Assembly: GCF_963422545.1 (NCBI RefSeq)
Contig: NZ_OY730234.1
Coordinates: 52,145 to 116,144 of the forward strand
Length of the DNA stretch: 64,000 bases
Reading direction: 5' to 3'
DNA from: an uncultured Flavobacterium sp.
GTDB taxonomy: Bacteria; Bacteroidota; Bacteroidia; Flavobacteriales; Flavobacteriaceae
Below the pieces are notes generated by a model that worked only from the letters and a program-made list of their open reading frames with translations, did no database searches and had not been told where the DNA came from. Shown here in pieces: positions 16,471 to 24,909 of this stretch (its first letter is position 1; every line of letters begins with the position of its first letter). A program made the position numbers and the translations under genes.

Positions 16471-17868
16471 ATGAAAAAAAGCAATGTTTGGTCGTTACGA
16501 TTGGGTTTTTCAGGAAAAGAATCCGATAAGATTGAGAAATTAGGATTAGATAAATTTCTAAAGCATTCCTATAAATCCACTTTTGATAAACAACTTCCTG
16601 CTTTTTTAGAAGACGATCCAAAAACACTTTCTGAGCTTAAAGAATTTCGCGAATCTATAAAAAATGCTGATTCAGATGCTAAGAAGAAGTTTCTGAAAAA
16701 GGAAATCTACTCAGGCCTTGACTTAAGAAAGTGGTGGGTAGATAAAATGAGGAACGACGAATTTCCGCTACGTGAAAATATGGTTTGTTTCTGGCACAAT
16801 CATTTCGTTTCAACTTCCCAAAAAGTAAAAGTCAATTACTGGATTTATCAGCATAATATGATTTTGCGCGAACATGCTTTTGGTAATTTCAAGGAATTAA
16901 CCAAGCAAATGGTGAAATCGAATGCAATGGTGAAATATTTAGATAATGTCGATAATAAAAAAGGCAAATACAACGAAAATCTAAGTCGGGAATTACTTGA
17001 ATTATTCACTATCGGAATCGGGAATTATTCTGAAAGCGATATCAAAAACGGCGCAAGAGCTTTGGCAGGGCTAAATTACGGAGATGATGGTGCAGTTTAT
17101 AGACCATTTGCAGAAGACAATACCGATAAAACTTATTTTGGGAAAACCGGAAATTGGAAAGCCGATGATTTAATTGATATAATTTTCGAACAGAAAAACA
17201 TTCCGTATTTAATTACCCGAAAGATTCTAAAATGGTTTATTTATGATAATCCACCAGAAGATTTGGTTGCCTATTATGGGGATTATTTTCGAAAGAAGAA
17301 TTTCGAAATTGAACCTCTGCTAACTAAAATTTTCACAGAAGAATATGCTAAAGAAAATTTGGGGACAAAAATCAAAGATCCGCTCGTTTATATTCTGCAA
17401 TTAATCGAGGAATTAGAAATCAAGGATTTTGATAATGGTTTAATTGTGTTATTCCTGAGACAACAAGGAATGGATTTGTATAATCAGGTAAATGTAAAAG
17501 GCTGGGATGGCGGAAATTCATGGCTGACTTCCCAAATATATTTGCAGCGAAATAACACTTCTGATTTGCTTTGCAGTGGAAGAAGTATTTCGAGGAAAAT
17601 ATTAAATACAATGAGTGGAGAAGGAGAGCAGCCAAAAGCAGAATTCGAGAAAATTGATATAAAAATTGATTTTGACTCCAACGGAAATAATAAAACAATC
17701 ATTGCCGAATTATCCAGCAGATTATTATTTAAAGTAAATGATTCAATGCAAAAAGATATGGAGAATTTACTTAAATATGATTTTGACCCGAAAGAGGAGC
17801 ACGCCAATTTTGCTGTAATAAGGCTCTTTAACTACATTACAAAACTACCCGAATATCAATTAATTTAG
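16471..17868 (+). CDS. DUF1800 domain protein
   Basis: A 465-residue protein of the DUF1800 family, recognised by LRENMVCFWHNHFVSTSQKV, LSRELLELFTIGIGNYSESDIKNGARALAG and the later ITRKILKWFI. The family is widespread in Bacteroidota, Planctomycetota and Proteobacteria and nearly always paired with a DUF1501 protein, as here (12 bases downstream). The biochemical role is not established; the paired organisation suggests a two-component extracytoplasmic system. The protein has no obvious signal peptide, unlike its partner. Confidence 0.9.
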   Translation: MKKSNVWSLRLGFSGKESDKIEKLGLDKFLKHSYKSTFDKQLPAFLEDDPKTLSELKEFRESIKNADSDAKKKFLKKEIYSGLDLRKWWVDKMRNDEFPLRENMVCFWHNHFVSTSQKVKVNYWIYQHNMILREHAFGNFKELTKQMVKSNAMVKYLDNVDNKKGKYNENLSRELLELFTIGIGNYSESDIKNGARALAGLNYGDDGAVYRPFAEDNTDKTYFGKTGNWKADDLIDIIFEQKNIPYLITRKILKWFIYDNPPEDLVAYYGDYFRKKNFEIEPLLTKIFTEEYAKENLGTKIKDPLVYILQLIEELEIKDFDNGLIVLFLRQQGMDLYNQVNVKGWDGGNSWLTSQIYLQRNNTSDLLCSGRSISRKILNTMSGEGEQPKAEFEKIDIKIDFDSNGNNKTIIAELSSRLLFKVNDSMQKDMENLLKYDFDPKEEHANFAVIRLFNYITKLPEYQLI

Positions 17869-17880
17869 AAAACTACAGCT

Positions 17881-19047
17881 ATGAACAGAAGAAATTTTCT
17901 AACGCTTACGGGAACATTTACAGGTGGAATGCTTGTGCTTCCTGATTTTTTACATGCTTATGGTTCACAGAATAATTTGGTAATTGGAGAGCAATGTATT
18001 GTTTTTGTACAGTTAAATGGAGGGAACGACGGATTGAATACTTTTATTCCGTATGATAATCCATTATATTATGATTATAGAACGAAAATTGCTTTGAATA
18101 GAGATACTGTTATTGGGAAAAATAAAGGAATGGCATTTCATCCTTCTTTAAAAGATTTTGCTCAAATGCAACAAAACGGAGATTTAACCGTAATCCAAAA
18201 TGTGGGTTATCCCGAGCCAATTCGTTCTCATTTTCGCAGTCAGGAAATTTGGCAAACCGCAACAGATTCTAATAAATATATAAATGAAGGCTGGTTAGGA
18301 AGATATTTGGATTTGCAATGTAACGGACATCAGGCAACTGCCGGAATAAATCTGGATTCTATTGATAATTTGGCATTGAAAGGTATGGAGCCTAATTCGA
18401 TAACAGTAAAAGACCCAAATAGATTTAAGGTAAAATCAGAAAAAGAAGAGAGTGTAACATTGTGTGATAATCCTCAATTAGATTTTGTTCGAAAAATTGC
18501 CAATTCAGTTACAGAAGGTTCAAATGAGATTCAGAAAGCTTTGGCGAAATCCAAATCAGAAATCACTTATCCTAAAACAGATTTATCCAAAAACCTCGAA
18601 TGGATTGGCAGATTGATAAAAGGCAATCTAAATTCGAAAGTGTATTATACGTCACTTGGCGGATTTGATACACACGATAATCAGCTTGCTATTCATGAGA
18701 AAAAATTAACAGATTTAAATGATGCTTTGTATAGTTTTTACCAAGATTTAAAACAGGCTCAATTGCTTCAAAATGTTACAATTGTTGTTTTCTCTGAATT
18801 TGGAAGAAGAGTAAAAGACAACGGAAACGGCACAGATCACGGAACTGCCGCGCCAATGTTTATAATAGGAGGAAATAATAAAGGAACTATCTTAGGCAAT
18901 AATCCTGATTTGTCTAATCTGGATAATGGCGATTTAAAATATGAAATTGATTTTAGAAGTGTTTATGCTTCTTTGTTACAACAGAAAATGGATTTCGATT
19001 ATTCTAAAATTGGGATTTTGAATAAACCGGTTTCGGGATTGTTTTAA
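17881..19047 (+). CDS. DUF1501 domain protein, secreted
   Basis: A 388-residue protein with an N-terminal twin-arginine-like signal (MNRRNFLTLTGTFTGGMLVL), suggesting export in folded form. The body follows the sulfatase/alkaline phosphatase-like DUF1501 pattern: FVQLNGGNDGLNTFIPYDNP, YPEPIRSHFRSQEIWQTA, TSLGGFDTHDNQ and FSEFGRRVKDNGNGTDHGTA, in which Asp and His residues look like metal ligands. The substrate is unknown. It is coupled to the DUF1800 gene 12 bases upstream. Confidence 0.9.
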   Translation: MNRRNFLTLTGTFTGGMLVLPDFLHAYGSQNNLVIGEQCIVFVQLNGGNDGLNTFIPYDNPLYYDYRTKIALNRDTVIGKNKGMAFHPSLKDFAQMQQNGDLTVIQNVGYPEPIRSHFRSQEIWQTATDSNKYINEGWLGRYLDLQCNGHQATAGINLDSIDNLALKGMEPNSITVKDPNRFKVKSEKEESVTLCDNPQLDFVRKIANSVTEGSNEIQKALAKSKSEITYPKTDLSKNLEWIGRLIKGNLNSKVYYTSLGGFDTHDNQLAIHEKKLTDLNDALYSFYQDLKQAQLLQNVTIVVFSEFGRRVKDNGNGTDHGTAAPMFIIGGNNKGTILGNNPDLSNLDNGDLKYEIDFRSVYASLLQQKMDFDYSKIGILNKPVSGLF

Positions 19048-19056
19048 GAATAGATA

Positions 19057-19200
19057 GCCACAAATTCACGAATTTTCAGAAATGTTTTTTTTGTGCTTAA
19101 TTAGAGGAGTTGAATTTTTTAGAGGTAATGATTTGTGTTAATTTGTAAAATTCGTGGCAGAAAATCTTAGAACCTTAGCCACTCAGAACCTCAGAACCTT
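19057..19200. repeat. Repeat families H and C in tandem
   Basis: An imperfect palindrome opens with GCCACAAATTCACGAATTTT (19057-19076) and closes with AAAATTCGTGGC (19147-19158). It is followed at once by a family C unit (19166-19200). Both types recur elsewhere in the window. Confidence 0.7.
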
Positions 19201-19313
19201 CAAAAAACCAATTGTAAATATCTCATTTTAAGTCGATATTTTTATATTATCATACAAAACATCATAAATTTGTTAAGAAATCCTTTTTTGTTTCATAAAA
19301 TGCATTCTTTTTT

Positions 19314-19343
19314 TTGGTGCAGTAAAAATAATTTATACATTCG
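19314..19343 (+). promoter_or_regulatory. Promoter of the aromatic operon leader
   Basis: TTG at 19314-19316 and TACATTCG at 19336-19343 (close to TAnnTTTG) are 19 bases apart, the spacing expected for a Bacteroidota promoter. The transcript would start near 19350, just before the leader peptide. Confidence 0.65.
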
Positions 19344-19372
19344 CAGAGAATTTATTGAAAAACACAAACAAA

Positions 19373-19453
19373 ATGTCTAATAACCGTTTTTATTTTAGCA
19401 ACTCTTTTTATTTCTTCTTTAGTAGAAGTGAGGATTGTGCTATGGTTATTTGA
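19373..19453 (+). CDS. Phe/Tyr-rich leader peptide (attenuator)
   Basis: A 26-codon ORF with ATG at 19373 and TGA at 19451. Residues 6-16 read FYFSNSFYFFF: six Phe and two Tyr codons in eleven, just ahead of prephenate dehydratase, an enzyme of Phe synthesis. The last third (SRSEDCAMVI) holds the bases AGGATTGT (19431-19438), which can pair with the terminator stem downstream. This is the classic layout of a translation-controlled attenuator. It is too short for ordinary gene finding. Confidence 0.85.
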   Translation: MSNNRFYFSNSFYFFFSRSEDCAMVI

Positions 19454-19514
19454 GAAAATTAAAACGACAAATAAAACTAATATACAATCCTGATGCAAAT
19501 CAGGATTTTTTTTT
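19431..19514 (+). promoter_or_regulatory. Transcription attenuator before prephenate dehydratase
   Basis: The terminator stem is AATCCTGAT (19486-19494), loop GCAA, ATCAGGATT (19499-19507), followed by an unbroken T run to 19514, only six bases before the pheA ATG. The competing antiterminator pairs AGGATTGT (19431-19438, inside the leader ORF) with ACAATCCT (19484-19491), which overlaps the left terminator arm. A ribosome stalled at the Phe/Tyr codons leaves 19431-19438 free and lets the antiterminator form. A ribosome that reaches the stop codon covers it and allows termination. The mechanism is inferred from structure. Confidence 0.8.
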
Positions 19515-19520
19515 GAATAT

Positions 19521-20360
19521 ATGACAACTAAAATTGCAATACAAGGTATAAAAGGTTCTTTTCATCATCAGGTAGTGAAGGAGTATTTCTCTGAAAATGT
19601 GGAAATTGATGAGTGCTTATCTTTTGAGGAATTAATTGATAGCTTGCTTTCCGGAAAATCAGATCAGGCGGTTATGGCGATTGAAAATTCGATTGCAGGA
19701 CCAATTATTCCAAATTATGCTTTGATTGATAAGAATAATTTACACATAATTGGAGAGCATTATTTGAGTATTCACCAAAATTTAATGGCTTTGAAAGGTC
19801 AGAAAATTGAGGACATAAAAGAAGTTCATTCACATCCAATGGCAATTTTGCAATGTATGGATTTCTTAAAACAATTTCCGAATATTAAGTTGGTTGAAGA
19901 TAAAGATACAGCCGAAACTGCCAGAAGAATTCAGGAAAAACAATTAACCGGAATCGCAGCAATTGCAAGTAAAACAGCTTCGGAAATGTATGATCTGGAT
20001 ATTATTGCACCAGAAATTCAAACGATCAAAAACAATATGACTCGTTTTGTGATTATCAAAAAGCAGAATTCATTTTTGCCGGAAAACGAAATCAACAGAG
20101 CGTCAATCAAATTTGAGTTAGATCACAAAAGAGGAAGTTTGGCAGCAGTTTTGAATGTAATGAGCGATTGCAAACTGAATTTGACAAAAATTCAGTCGCT
20201 ACCAAAAATTGAAACACCTTGGAAATATTCATTTTTCGTAGACGTAACATTTGAGAAGTACGAAGATTTTGCAAAAGCCAAAACGTTATTGAATATAATG
20301 GCAGAATATTTTAAAGTGTTAGGAGAATATAAAAATACGAAACCTTTAAGTGAGTCTTAA
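19521..20360 (+). CDS. pheA: Prephenate dehydratase
   Basis: A 279-residue enzyme that turns prephenate into phenylpyruvate for phenylalanine. The dehydratase domain (residues 1-180) has the catalytic TRF motif in NNMTRFVII. An ACT regulatory domain follows from about 195 (RGSLAAVLNVMSDCKLNLTK). The usual GALA is GSLA and the usual ESRP Phe-binding motif reads QSLP, so feedback by Phe may be altered. No chorismate mutase domain is fused; that activity sits on the DAHP synthase at the end of the operon. The leader attenuator lies directly upstream. Confidence 0.94.
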   Translation: MTTKIAIQGIKGSFHHQVVKEYFSENVEIDECLSFEELIDSLLSGKSDQAVMAIENSIAGPIIPNYALIDKNNLHIIGEHYLSIHQNLMALKGQKIEDIKEVHSHPMAILQCMDFLKQFPNIKLVEDKDTAETARRIQEKQLTGIAAIASKTASEMYDLDIIAPEIQTIKNNMTRFVIIKKQNSFLPENEINRASIKFELDHKRGSLAAVLNVMSDCKLNLTKIQSLPKIETPWKYSFFVDVTFEKYEDFAKAKTLLNIMAEYFKVLGEYKNTKPLSES

Positions 20361-20407
20361 AGTTAAAAAAAAGAAAAAGCTTAAAGCCTAAAGCAAAAAT
20401 TAAAAAC

Positions 20408-21553
20408 ATGATTACAACAGCAAAAAGATTAGATACAGTTGAAGAATACTACTTCTCATCAAAATTGAGAGAAGTTCGTCAGCTACAGTCTGAAGGAAAA
20501 TCTATCATCAATATGGGAATTGGAAGCCCTGATTTGAGTCCGTCGAAAGCAGTAATTGAAGCAGTCGCTGCAGCAATTCAAGATGAAAACGGGCATGGTT
20601 ATCAAAGCTATCAGGGATTACCGGAATTGAGAAAAGGGATGGCAGATTTTTATCAGAATCAATTTGGTGTTGAGTTGAATCCAAATAACGAGATTTTGCC
20701 TTTGATGGGTTCAAAAGAAGGAATTATGCACATTTCGTTAGCTTTTTTAAATGAAGGCGATCACGTTTTGATTCCGAATCCGGGTTATCCAACGTATACT
20801 TCGGTAACTAATTTGGTTGGAGCAGTTCCGGTTTATTATGATCTGAAAGAAGAAAATGCCTGGGAACCGGATTTTGAAGCTTTAGAAAAATTAGATCTTT
20901 CGAAAGTAAAAATCATGTGGCTTGGATATCCTCACATGCCAACAGGAGCAAGAGGAAGTTTAGCGTTATTTGAAAAATTGGTTGCTTTTGCTAAAAAACA
21001 CAACATATTATTGATCAACGACAATCCATATAGTTTTGTTTTGAATGATAATCCAATGAGTTTATTGCAGGTTGAAGGTGCAAAAGAAGTGGCTTTAGAA
21101 TTAAATTCTTTAAGCAAAACTTTCAATATGGCGGGCTGGAGAGTTGGAATGGTTTTAGGAAATCCTGAAATTATCGATGCAGTTCTAAAAGTAAAAAGCA
21201 ACATGGACAGCGGAATGTTCTATGGAATCCAAAAAGGTGCAGTTGCAGCGTTGAATTGTGATAAATCATGGTTTGAAGATCAAAACAAAATTTACAGACG
21301 CCGTCGAGAATTAACAGAAAAATTAGCAGAAAAATTAGGCTGTGAAGTTTATAAAGAAGGAGTTGGGCTTTTTGTTTGGGCAAAACTTCCGGAAGGAATA
21401 GCATCAGCAGAGAAGTTCATTGATGAAATATTGTATGAGAAACATATTTTCATCACACCGGGAACGATCTTCGGAAGTAACGGTGAAGGTTATATTAGAT
21501 TCTCATTGTGTGTAAAAGAAGAAAAAGTACAAGAAGCGATTGACCGATTTTAG
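20408..21553 (+). CDS. PLP-dependent aminotransferase, class I/II
   Basis: A 381-residue fold-type I aminotransferase. The PLP lysine lies in ELNSLSKTFNMAGWRVGM, with the phosphate-binding NPGYPTY segment and the cofactor Asn/Asp in LLINDNPYS. Its place between prephenate dehydratase and prephenate dehydrogenase suggests that it transaminates phenylpyruvate and hydroxyphenylpyruvate to Phe and Tyr, though general aspartate-type activity is also possible. It starts 47 bases after pheA. Confidence 0.92.
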   Translation: MITTAKRLDTVEEYYFSSKLREVRQLQSEGKSIINMGIGSPDLSPSKAVIEAVAAAIQDENGHGYQSYQGLPELRKGMADFYQNQFGVELNPNNEILPLMGSKEGIMHISLAFLNEGDHVLIPNPGYPTYTSVTNLVGAVPVYYDLKEENAWEPDFEALEKLDLSKVKIMWLGYPHMPTGARGSLALFEKLVAFAKKHNILLINDNPYSFVLNDNPMSLLQVEGAKEVALELNSLSKTFNMAGWRVGMVLGNPEIIDAVLKVKSNMDSGMFYGIQKGAVAALNCDKSWFEDQNKIYRRRRELTEKLAEKLGCEVYKEGVGLFVWAKLPEGIASAEKFIDEILYEKHIFITPGTIFGSNGEGYIRFSLCVKEEKVQEAIDRF

Positions 21554-21555
21554 AA

Positions 21556-21629
21556 GTCATTGCGAGGGACGAAGCAATCTCAGTTGCTGAATCAATTGTT
21601 AGTGTGGTTGCTTCGTTCCTCGCAATGAC
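21556..21629. repeat. 22-bp inverted repeat inside the aromatic operon
   Basis: Arms 21556-21577 (GTCATTGCGAGGGACGAAGC and on) and 21608-21629 pair over 22 bases with one G-U pair. The element fills the gap between the aminotransferase and prephenate dehydrogenase genes. It is a CATTGCGAGG...CGAAGCAA type of dispersed repeat known from many bacterial genomes. Confidence 0.85.
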
Positions 21630-21646
21630 AAAAAATAAAAATAAAT

Positions 21647-22504
21647 ATGAAAGTATACGTAATAGGAATAGGATTAATAGGCGGTTCGATGGTGCTGGAC
21701 ATCAAAGACCAACATCCGAGTGCAACTATTTTTGGAATTGATAACAACGAAAAACACTTACAAGAAGCAATTGATTTAGGTGTTATTGACAAAGCAGGAA
21801 GTTTTGAAGATTTGGCTGAGGCTGATTTTGTAATAGTTTCGGTTCCGGTTGATGTGGCGCTGACAGTTTTGCCTAAAGTTCTGGATTCGGTTGGAGATAA
21901 AACAATTGTTTTTGAAGTTGGATCGACTAAAAAACCAATTTGCGAAGCAGTGGCAAGTCACCCAAAAAGAAGAAATTTTATTGCAACGCATCCGATAGCA
22001 GGAACAGAGTTCTCAGGACCTTCGGCGGCGATAAAAGGTTTGTTTAAAGGGAAAACAAACATTATTTGCGAGGTGGAGAAAACCACTTTTAAATTGCAGG
22101 AAAAGGCATTAAAGCTTTTCGCAGAAATAGGAATGAGGATTCGATATATGGATCCAATTTCACACGACAAACACATCGCTTACGTTTCACATTTGTCGCA
22201 CATTAGTTCGTTTATGCTGGGTAAAACGGTAATGAATAAAGAAAAAGACGAACAGGATATTTTTGATATGGCGGGAAGTGGATTTGAAAGCACCGTTCGT
22301 TTAGCAAAAAGTTCGCCGGCAATGTGGACGCCAATTTTTAAGCAAAACAAAGAGCATGTTTTGGAAACATTAGAAGAATATATTTCAAACCTTAGTCGGT
22401 TTAGGGATTTGTTGAAAGATGAAAATTATAATGCCATTTTTGAAGAAATGGAGAGCACAAATAAAATTAAAGAGATATTAAACGGATTAACAATTAAAAA
22501 ATAA
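21647..22504 (+). CDS. tyrA: Prephenate dehydrogenase
   Basis: A 285-residue NAD(P)-dependent enzyme that makes 4-hydroxyphenylpyruvate from prephenate for tyrosine. The Rossmann motif GIGLIGGSMVLDI is at residues 7-19. The catalytic region follows: THPIAGTEFSGP, HDKHIAYVSHLSHISSFML and DMAGSGFESTVRLAKSSPAMW. There is no ACT domain or mutase domain. It lies between the aminotransferase and the DAHP synthase gene (21-base gap), so Phe and Tyr branches are made from one transcript. Confidence 0.94.
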   Translation: MKVYVIGIGLIGGSMVLDIKDQHPSATIFGIDNNEKHLQEAIDLGVIDKAGSFEDLAEADFVIVSVPVDVALTVLPKVLDSVGDKTIVFEVGSTKKPICEAVASHPKRRNFIATHPIAGTEFSGPSAAIKGLFKGKTNIICEVEKTTFKLQEKALKLFAEIGMRIRYMDPISHDKHIAYVSHLSHISSFMLGKTVMNKEKDEQDIFDMAGSGFESTVRLAKSSPAMWTPIFKQNKEHVLETLEEYISNLSRFRDLLKDENYNAIFEEMESTNKIKEILNGLTIKK

Positions 22505-22525
22505 AACTAAAAACTAAAAATTAAG

Positions 22526-23608
22526 ATGGAAAATAAGAAAGAAATGAGAAAGTGGTTAGATGATATGAATTTGAATCATCCACTTGTGATAGCTGGACCA
22601 TGTAGTGCAGAAACAGAAGATCAAGTATTGAAAATTGCTCACGAATTGAAAGATTCAAAAGTTAGTGTATTCAGAGCTGGAATCTGGAAACCAAGAACGC
22701 GTCCGGGAGGATTTGAAGGTGTTGGAGAAATTGGTTTAAAATGGTTGCAAAAAGCTAAAGCTGAAACTGGTTTATTAATGGGTACTGAGGTTGCGACTGC
22801 AGCACACTGTAAACTAGCTTTAGAACATGATATAGATGTTTTATGGGTTGGTGCCCGTACAACTGCAAATCCTTTTGCGGTTCAGGAAATTGCTGATACA
22901 TTAAAAGGAACTGATAAAATCGTTTTGGTTAAAAACCCAGTAAATCCTGATTTAGCTTTATGGTTAGGTGGTGTTGAGCGTTTACACATGGCTGGAATCG
23001 AGAAATTAGGAGTTATTCACAGAGGTTTCTCTACTTACGAAAAAACAAAATACAGAAACATTCCAGAATGGCAGATTGCTATCGAATTGCAAAATAAATT
23101 CCCTGATTTACCATTAATAATTGACCCGTCTCATATTACAGGAGATCGTAAAATGATTTTTGAAGTGACACAAGAGGCTTTAGATTTGAACTACGATGGT
23201 ATGATTATCGAAACGCACTACGATCCGGACAACGCTTGGTCTGATGCTGCGCAGCAAGTTACTCCAGACGCTTTGAAACAAATCATTAAAGATTTGACGA
23301 TTAGAAAAACGGATGATACTACAGATGAGTACAGCCAAAAAATGAAAAAACTAAGAGCTAACATTGACGTTCTTGATGCTAACTTATTAGAGTTGTTGGG
23401 AAAACGTATGAAAGTTGCTGACGAAATTGGACAAGTGAAAAAAGATGCAAACGTAGCGATTCTTCAAAACAACCGTTGGAACGAAATCTTAGGAAAAATG
23501 ATCCTTGAAGGGGAGAAAAAAGGTCTTACTGAAGAGTTTGTTTTGAGAATGTTCAAAGCAATCCACCAGGAAAGTATTGGTCACCAAGAGAAAGTTTTCA
23601 ACGCATAA
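22526..23608 (+). CDS. Bifunctional DAHP synthase / chorismate mutase
   Basis: A 360-residue fusion. Residues about 15-255 are a type I-beta DAHP synthase (VIAGPCSAE, RAGIWKPRTRPGGFEGVG, VLWVGARTTANPFAVQEIA, IIDPSHITGDR), which condenses PEP and erythrose 4-phosphate to begin the shikimate pathway. Residues about 270-355 are an AroQ-type chorismate mutase (MKKLRANIDVLDANLLELLG, KRMKVADEIGQVKKD). The fusion joins entry and branch-point steps and usually allows feedback by prephenate or chorismate. It ends the operon, and its last codons plus the adjoining repeat are shared with the kmo gene end at 51.6 kb. Confidence 0.95.
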   Translation: MENKKEMRKWLDDMNLNHPLVIAGPCSAETEDQVLKIAHELKDSKVSVFRAGIWKPRTRPGGFEGVGEIGLKWLQKAKAETGLLMGTEVATAAHCKLALEHDIDVLWVGARTTANPFAVQEIADTLKGTDKIVLVKNPVNPDLALWLGGVERLHMAGIEKLGVIHRGFSTYEKTKYRNIPEWQIAIELQNKFPDLPLIIDPSHITGDRKMIFEVTQEALDLNYDGMIIETHYDPDNAWSDAAQQVTPDALKQIIKDLTIRKTDDTTDEYSQKMKKLRANIDVLDANLLELLGKRMKVADEIGQVKKDANVAILQNNRWNEILGKMILEGEKKGLTEEFVLRMFKAIHQESIGHQEKVFNA

Positions 23609-23617
23609 TTTTTTCTA

Positions 23618-23637
23618 AACCATATAAGTGATATAAG
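23618..23637. repeat. Hairpin repeat family A, degraded copy
   Basis: The left arm AACCATATAAGTGATATAAG is intact, but the right arm survives only as a TTATTATATCAC fragment near 23676-23690. It lies directly after the DAHP synthase stop codon. Confidence 0.7.
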
Positions 23638-23710
23638 ATAATTTAAGTTTTTTCTAAACTTTGTTGCTTGGTTTTATTATATCACGATTTTAAACTTAGA
23701 TTGTTTTTTA

Positions 23711-23747
23711 AAATCCCCATTTCTTCGAAAGAAGATTTGGGGATTTT
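23711..23747 (+). terminator. Terminator of the aromatic operon
   Basis: AAATCCCCA pairs with TGGGGATTT around an inner TTTCTTCGAAAGAAG hairpin and ends in Ts. Confidence 0.8.
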
Positions 23748-23765
23748 TGTTTTATATTACATAGT

Positions 23766-23830
23766 CCAAGGTTTCGACCTTAGGTAGCGTAATGTTTATC
23801 CCGATATATTTCTCAAGGTTGAAACCTTGG
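23766..23830. repeat. Inverted repeat CCAAGGTTTCGACCTT
   Basis: The 16-base arms at 23766-23781 and 23815-23830 (AAGGTTGAAACCTTGG) are complementary with one G-U pair. The element lies between the operon terminator and the rsgA promoter. Confidence 0.75.
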
Positions 23831-23852
23831 GCTGTAGTTAAAATTATTCATT

Positions 23853-23860
23853 TATCTTTG
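23853..23860 (+). promoter_or_regulatory. -7 promoter box of rsgA
   Basis: TATCTTTG matches TAnnTTTG, 56 bases before the ATG. The -33 box is less clear (TTG at 23827, 23-base spacing). Confidence 0.6.
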
Positions 23861-23915
23861 CAAAGATTTTAAGGTTTGAATCTAAACTTTATAATCAGAA
23901 ATCTAAAATTAAAGA

Positions 23916-24893
23916 ATGACAGGAATCGTATATAAATCTACAGGAAGTTGGTACACGGTAAAATCTGAAAAAGGGGATTTTATAGAATGCCGTATGAAAG
24001 GGAAGTTTAGGATGAAAGGTATAAAAAGTACGAATCCTATTGCTGTAGGTGATATTGTTGATTATGAACTCGAAGAAACTTCGGATGCTGTAACAGGAAC
24101 AATTTTTAATATTCACGAAAGAAAGAATTATATTGTTCGAAAATCAGTCAATTTATCAAAACAGATTCACATTATTGCATCGAATATCGATCAGGTTTTT
24201 TTATTGATTACCATTAATAATCCGCCAACAACGACAAGTTTTATCGATCGTTTTTTGGTTACTGCCGAGGCATATGGAATTGAAGCTGTTCTGATTTTTA
24301 ATAAAATTGATACTCTTGATGATAATACTCTCGACGAACAATTGTATTTACAGCATATCTATCAGGAAATTGGTTATAAATGTCTCCGAATTTCATCTAC
24401 AGAAAATAAGGGAGTTGATAAACTGAAAGAAATGATGATTGGTAAAGTAAGTATGTTTTCTGGACATTCTGGAGTTGGAAAATCAACTTTGGTAAATGCG
24501 ATGGAACCAAGTTTACATCTTAAAACTACGGTTATTTCAGAACAAAGTAAACAGGGACAGCATACAACAACTTTTGCAGAAATGTATGATTTATCATTTG
24601 ATGCGAGAATTATCGATACTCCCGGAATTAAAGGTTTCGGAATTGTTGATATGGAGCCATCAGAAATTAGTGGTTATTTTCCGGAATTTTTCAAACTGAA
24701 AGATCAATGTAAGTTTAATAATTGTCTGCACAAAGAAGAACCGCATTGTGCTATAAAAGCAGCTTTAGAAAGAGACGAAATCGCCTGGTCACGTTACAAC
24801 AGTTATCTTAAAATCCTTGAAGGCGATGAAGAACATTATCGTACCGATACTTATGGAGAGGATAGAGCTGCAAGTGATGAAACTCGTAAATAA
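23916..24893 (+). CDS. rsgA: Ribosome small subunit-dependent GTPase A
   Basis: A 325-residue circularly permuted GTPase that helps mature the 30S subunit. An OB-fold occupies residues 1-70. The GTPase motifs come in permuted order: NKID (G4) at about residue 127-130, the P-loop GHSGVGKSTLV (G1) near 184, then DTPGIKGFG (G3). The C-terminal zinc knuckle is seen as CKFNNCLHKEEPHC (Cys, Cys, His, Cys). All elements are intact. It is followed by a broken four-helix-bundle gene and dtd. Confidence 0.95.
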   Translation: MTGIVYKSTGSWYTVKSEKGDFIECRMKGKFRMKGIKSTNPIAVGDIVDYELEETSDAVTGTIFNIHERKNYIVRKSVNLSKQIHIIASNIDQVFLLITINNPPTTTSFIDRFLVTAEAYGIEAVLIFNKIDTLDDNTLDEQLYLQHIYQEIGYKCLRISSTENKGVDKLKEMMIGKVSMFSGHSGVGKSTLVNAMEPSLHLKTTVISEQSKQGQHTTTFAEMYDLSFDARIIDTPGIKGFGIVDMEPSEISGYFPEFFKLKDQCKFNNCLHKEEPHCAIKAALERDEIAWSRYNSYLKILEGDEEHYRTDTYGEDRAASDETRK

Positions 24894-24909
24894 TTGTGAA
24901 TTGTAAATT

